A stretch of 64,000 bases of DNA from assembly GCA_964035575.1 (NCBI GenBank), contig OZ037927.1:434001-498000 (forward strand). Reading direction: 5' to 3'. Origin of the DNA: Rhynchopus sp. YZ270_cl-10 (lineage: Eukaryota; Euglenozoa; Diplonemea; Diplonemida; Diplonemidae). Below are positions 62,758 to 64,000 of this stretch, one piece after another. The translations under genes and the position numbers were made by a program. Positions within the stretch are counted from its first letter, which is position 1, and each line of letters opens with the position of its first letter. The notes below the pieces were generated by a model, which saw only the letters and a list, made by a program, of their open reading frames with translations, was not told the DNA's origin and ran no database searches.

Positions 62758-64000
62758 TTATATAGACACGTTTGAAATCGTTTCAAGAAACTTGAAACCC
62801 GCCTTAGTCTCCTCCACCTGAACCTTGCACCTTTTAAGAACAGCGGTGCCCGTGTCCCTCTTTCTGGACCATACGTCCGCAGGCATGACCGTCGTGGACA
62901 ACCAATGCGTAACTAAGGTGGCGCCATGATCCTTCAACACTGTCTGTACGTAGCGGAGCCAAGAGTTACCCAGTCGCGTCTTTGAGTGTCCTTTCTCTAG
63001 GACATAACGCACGCTCTCGTTGTCGACCATGAGGCATACATGCTTATGCCCCAGCTCGACCGCACGCCTCACCCCTTTCGCCGCCGCGCGCAGTTCCAAG
63101 AAAAACATCTCTCCTGAGGTGTGCGTACCATCCCACGTCCCGTGCGAAGCCCAAGAATGCTTTTCGCCATGCTCACTGAAAACGCAACCCCATCCGAAAG
63201 TAGACGCGTCAGTCCACACCGCCACCGATGCCCAAGTAGGAAGGGGAGGAGGGATTGGCACCCATTGGTCAGTAGACAGGTGAGACCAAATGAGCCCGCG
63301 AATCTCGTTGCGCGCACCAGACGGAAGCGACACCAACTCGTCCCAGTTTTTCACCTTAGATGAGAGGCATCCTGCTTGCTGTCGAATGAACTGTAACGTG
63401 TCGCAGAAAAAGGCCAACGGCAGCGACATCACGTACGTCACACGGAATAACACACCCAGGTGTTCCCAGTACGTCCTGAGTGAGTGCGTCAATCCCTCAA
63501 CACAGTCCGACAAGCCCTTAGCCGCATTCACTCGCCACTCCGTGGGGAACCGGAAGGCCAAGATACGCAAGTTCCACTCAATGCCCAGGTAAAGCACGAC
63601 TTGGGAGGGGTGGTCCATGCTCTTACCCTCATTCACCTGTGCACCCATCTTCGCCAAACGGTCGCGAACGTACGCAGCTCGCACGCGCACCTCCAAAGCA
63701 GTCCCCCCCCAGACCACAATGTCGTCCAGGTACACCGCAGCGGCCACAAGCAAAAGGGAACCCAATGCAGTCTCCGAAGTGACTTGGGCAATCAGGGGCG
63801 CGTGGCTAAAGCCCATCGGCAGCCTGGCCCATCGCCACCACGTAGCACCCGTTCGCACACAAAAATAGCCCGACACCTGATCTGAAAGAGGGAATTGGTT
63901 AAAAAACCCCTTTAGGTCAATGGTGATGGCGTACTTCGCGTCCGATCGTCTCAGCGATTCCCTCAAACGAATTGGGGTAATCAGCGAGAACTTTGGAGGC
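62758..64000 (-). mobile_element. DIRS/VIPER/TATE-like retroelement fossil: RT-RNase H, cut by the window edge
   Basis: The minus-strand DNA encodes a reverse transcriptase with the YLDD active site and a downstream RNase H with the TDAS start, in the arrangement typical of tyrosine-recombinase (DIRS-order) retroelements known from kinetoplastids. The rest of the element lies beyond 64000 and the termini are not visible. The part seen looks whole, which suggests a young copy. The family name is inferred from RT/RNase H flavour, since no recombinase is in view. Confidence 0.65.

Overview
The window looks like nuclear DNA of a unicellular eukaryote, most likely a euglenozoan (kinetoplastid or diplonemid relative). 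This is inference. The supporting points are that all ten host-type genes lie on the minus strand, as in a directional gene cluster, and that they are almost intronless, GC-richer and separated by long AT-rich spacers full of homopolymer T/A runs. A DIRS/VIPER/TATE-like retroelement also runs off the right edge. No rRNA, tRNA or CRISPR array was recognised. Element and repeat boundaries were read by eye and may be off by a few bases.

Left part (1-11.5 kb): a duplicated flank, a 7-bp minisatellite, a long BspA-type leucine-rich-repeat gene with a perfect 600-bp internal duplication and one small frameshifting deletion, a PPR-like gene, and a C-terminal hAT transposase relic.

Centre-left (11.5-23.7 kb): an 8.35-kb element with terminal inverted repeats and a TA target duplication. 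It carries two plus-strand genes: an unknown acidic-tailed protein (A) and a putative DDE-type transposase with three C2H2 fingers (B). Each gene is preceded head-to-head by a truncated inverted copy of itself, giving two long palindromes. A 1.86-kb long-TIR element and a 545-bp near-perfect palindrome with a 5-bp target duplication follow.

Middle (23.7-38 kb): no convincing gene. It is an AT-rich graveyard of short dispersed motifs, nearly all in the same orientation, plus small foldbacks and a 57-unit octamer minisatellite.

Right part (38-64 kb): a ubiquitin-like/ankyrin protein, a 1002-residue cysteine-rich type I membrane protein, two unknown membrane proteins, two tandem ubiquitin-like/LRR paralogues, a coiled-coil gene whose 3' end is taken over by a 5-kb transposon, an unknown small protein, and a retroelement RT-RNase H at the edge.

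The most striking layer is the mobile DNA. At least four element families with unrelated termini and different target duplications (TA, 6 bp, T-run) carry versions of the same ~0.8-kb non-coding core. They are nested up to four deep, and their ends are built from iterated short palindromes.
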